Assembly (NCBI GenBank): GCA_025356435.1
Contig: JANXSY010000024.1
Span: 1 to 33,462, forward strand
From: Isosphaeraceae bacterium
Lineage (GTDB): Bacteria; Planctomycetota; Planctomycetia; Isosphaerales; Isosphaeraceae
DNA: 33,462 bases
Reading direction: 5' to 3'
Shown here piece after piece: positions 31,809 through 33,462 of the stretch (position 1 is the first letter of the stretch; every line of letters starts with the position of its first letter). The notes beneath the pieces are model-generated. The model was given only the letters and a program-made list of their open reading frames with translations, was not told the origin of the DNA and made no database searches. Made by a program: the position numbers and the translations under genes.

Positions 31809-33098
31809 ATGCGCTCTCCCACTCGCCGCGATTTCCTCGCCGCCTCCGCCCTCGCGGCCGGCGGCCTGGCTCACGCCGCAGACGACCCCGCGCCGAAACG
31901 CGGTGCTAATGACTCGATTACGCTCGGATTCATCGGCGTCGGCGGGATGGGGAGTGGGCTGCTCAACATCTTCAAAAAGATGCCCGACGTTCGCGTCGCC
32001 GCGCTCTGCGACGTCTACGAACCGCACCTGCTTCGGGCCAAGTCGGCGGTCGACGGCAAGGCCGACACCTACGGTGACTTTCGACGTATCCTCGATCGCA
32101 AAGATGTCGATGCCGTGGTGATCGCGACCCCGGACCACTGGCACGCCATCCCGGCGATCCTCGCCTGCCAGGCCGGGAAGGACGTCTACTGCGAAAAGCC
32201 GCTGGCCTACCGGATCAGCGAGTCGAGGGCGATGGTTGAGGCCGCGAACAAATACCACCGCGTCACGCAGATGGGCAACCTGATCCATGCGGGCGAGAAC
32301 TATCATCGCGTGGTCGAGATCGTGCGGTCGGGAGTTCTCGGGCCAATCCAGAAGGCACGGGTCTGGCTGGCAGGCGACCGCCCTGGAATTGGCACCCCAG
32401 TGGATTCGGCCCCGCCGCCGGGGTTGGATTATGACCTCTGGCTCGGCTCCGCTCCGAAACGCCCGTTCAACGCCAATCGCTTCACGTTCAACTGGCGTTA
32501 CTTCTGGGATTACGGCGGCGGCGGCCTCACTGACTTCGTCTGCCATATCGTCGACCTCGTCCACTGGGCGATGGACGTCCAGGCCCCTTCGACGATCTCC
32601 GCCACTGGGGGGCGGTATACCACGAAGGACAACGCCGAGACTCCTGACACGCTTGAAGTGATCTATCACTACGACAAGGGTGATAGAGGCTTCGACATGA
32701 TCTGGAGCCAGACCGACCACTCAACCTATGCTCCCGAAGGGAAGGGGCTCGGGATCATGTTCCAGGGGACCGAGGCGTCCCTCGTGACCGACTACAGCTC
32801 GTTCAAGATTGTCGCGGAGAAGGGGAGGACGATCGACCTGCCGGAGAAGTCGCTGCCGCGATCGGTCGGGCATCATCGTGAGTTCCTCAACGCGATCAAG
32901 TCGCGAGGGCAGGCCTCATGCCACTTCGAGTATGGCCACCGCCTCTCCTCGGTCGGCCACCTGGGCAACATCGCCCTCTGGACTGGAGAGACCCTGAAGT
33001 GGGACGCTAAGGCCGAGCGTGTGACCAACCATCCCGAAGCCAATAGCCACCTCTCCCGAGCCGAATATCGGGCACCGTGGTCGATCCCCAAAGTCTAA
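31809..33098 (+). CDS. Tat-exported Gfo/Idh/MocA family oxidoreductase
   Basis: A 429-residue NAD(P)-dependent sugar oxidoreductase. The twin-arginine signal is SPTRRDFLAASALAAGGLAH. The Rossmann domain starts at LGFIGVGGMGSGLL and includes the CEKPLAY segment with the catalytic Lys and the helix ISESRAMVEAANKYHRVTQMGN. The C-terminal alpha/beta domain has WRYFWDYGGGGLTDFVCHIVDLVHWAM, with the conserved acidic and His residues. Secreted members with tightly bound cofactor are common in planctomycetes and Bacteroidetes and oxidise or isomerise sugars via 3-keto intermediates. It is divergent from a DUF1080 gene. The ribosome-binding site is weak. The exact sugar is unknown. Confidence 0.92.
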   Translation: MRSPTRRDFLAASALAAGGLAHAADDPAPKRGANDSITLGFIGVGGMGSGLLNIFKKMPDVRVAALCDVYEPHLLRAKSAVDGKADTYGDFRRILDRKDVDAVVIATPDHWHAIPAILACQAGKDVYCEKPLAYRISESRAMVEAANKYHRVTQMGNLIHAGENYHRVVEIVRSGVLGPIQKARVWLAGDRPGIGTPVDSAPPPGLDYDLWLGSAPKRPFNANRFTFNWRYFWDYGGGGLTDFVCHIVDLVHWAMDVQAPSTISATGGRYTTKDNAETPDTLEVIYHYDKGDRGFDMIWSQTDHSTYAPEGKGLGIMFQGTEASLVTDYSSFKIVAEKGRTIDLPEKSLPRSVGHHREFLNAIKSRGQASCHFEYGHRLSSVGHLGNIALWTGETLKWDAKAERVTNHPEANSHLSRAEYRAPWSIPKV

Positions 33099-33102
33099 AT
33101 CG

Positions 33103-33423
33103 ATGACGGAACTCCTCGCCATACCCAGTTGGAAGACCGAGCCGACGACCCTCGATACCTGGGTCGCCCGGCTGGGTGAGCTTGCCGGGTCTCCCGCAAC
33201 CCTGGAACGAGTGCCGCCCGACGGAGCATGGATTGTTGTGGGAGCCAAGCGGGTTCGGGGATTCGCCATGCTCGCAGGGCCGCATGTCGAGGCGATCAAT
33301 TTCGAGTTGGTTGACCACGATCCCGCGCCGGCGACTCGCTACCTCGAAGAGGTCGCCGCTTCGCTCGATTGGGAGCTTCATCCCGACGACGACGAAGACG
33401 GCGACGACAAAGACGACGATTGA
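33103..33423 (+). CDS. Small acidic hypothetical protein
   Basis: A 106-residue protein beginning MTELLAIPSWKTEPTTLDTWVARLGE and ending in a run of Asp/Glu/Lys (about the last 14 residues). The body has a short alpha/beta pattern (GAWIVVGAKRVRGFAMLAGPHVEAINFELV) without signal peptide, membrane helix or known motif. The start lies four bases after the oxidoreductase stop, with no strong Shine-Dalgarno, so translation is probably coupled to it. The acidic tail may be disordered. I do not recognise the family, and the link to sugar metabolism is by position only. Confidence 0.65.
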   Translation: MTELLAIPSWKTEPTTLDTWVARLGELAGSPATLERVPPDGAWIVVGAKRVRGFAMLAGPHVEAINFELVDHDPAPATRYLEEVAASLDWELHPDDDEDGDDKDDD

Positions 33424-33462
33424 ATTCGCGTTGTGTGGGCCTTGGCCCGCCGGGATCACGAG

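Noticed and set aside
31800..32720. 306-codon open frame opposite the Gfo/Idh/MocA gene
   Set aside because: It is a shadow frame, since the plus strand carries all family motifs and a Tat signal.

Overview
The window is a GC-rich bacterial chromosome segment that looks like a planctomycete, probably an Isosphaeraceae relative. This is inferred from content rather than from a search. The pointers are a DUF1080 protein beside a Tat-exported Gfo/Idh/MocA oxidoreductase, an HU protein with a Lys/Ala/Pro-rich tail, a tandem-domain InaA/WaaP-like kinase, a HExxH lipoprotein, and many single genes separated by hairpins. Almost all the DNA is ordinary coding sequence. I see no tRNA, rRNA, transposase, phage gene or true CRISPR array.

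Layout. Bases 1-4592 hold a tightly coupled surface-polysaccharide operon: the end of a Wzx-like flippase, a SAM methyltransferase and two GT4 glycosyltransferases, with two ATGA stop/start overlaps. It converges on an SppA-type protease (4739-6550, minus), which has a good sigma70-type promoter. Next come a STAS-domain protein, mutS, and a GT4-kinase pair (10233-13081) followed by a HExxH lipoprotein; this group looks like envelope glycoconjugate assembly. A long hairpin separates the lipoprotein from an HU gene. Further on are a small unknown protein, gamma-glutamyltransferase, an SDR dehydrogenase with argJ, a coiled-coil protein, and a larB-nnrD operon.

Bases 21469-22845 form the one large region without a convincing gene. 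It contains a degenerate array of a 14-base core (TTGGGTTCGTTTGG and variants), about 36-38 bases apart in its best part. Longer composite segments recur in the same order about 0.35-0.4 kb downstream. The phase drifts relative to codons, so it does not look like a coding repeat. This is the least explained structure in the window.

The right third holds a membrane-anchored YfaP/DUF2135-like protein, a hemolysin III/PAQR membrane protein, aroA, a small secreted protein whose 3' end overlaps yggU, yggS, then pgi and a long-form transaldolase converging on a perfect 12-bp hairpin. The end carries a DUF1080 gene divergent from a Gfo/Idh/MocA oxidoreductase, probably for 3-keto-sugar metabolism, and a small acidic protein.

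Central metabolism (pgi, tal, aroA, argJ), repair of DNA and cofactors (mutS, nnrD, yggS) and envelope glycan genes are interleaved, with few long operons. Start codons were chosen from ribosome-binding sites, overlaps and family N-termini, and several differ from the longest open frame.
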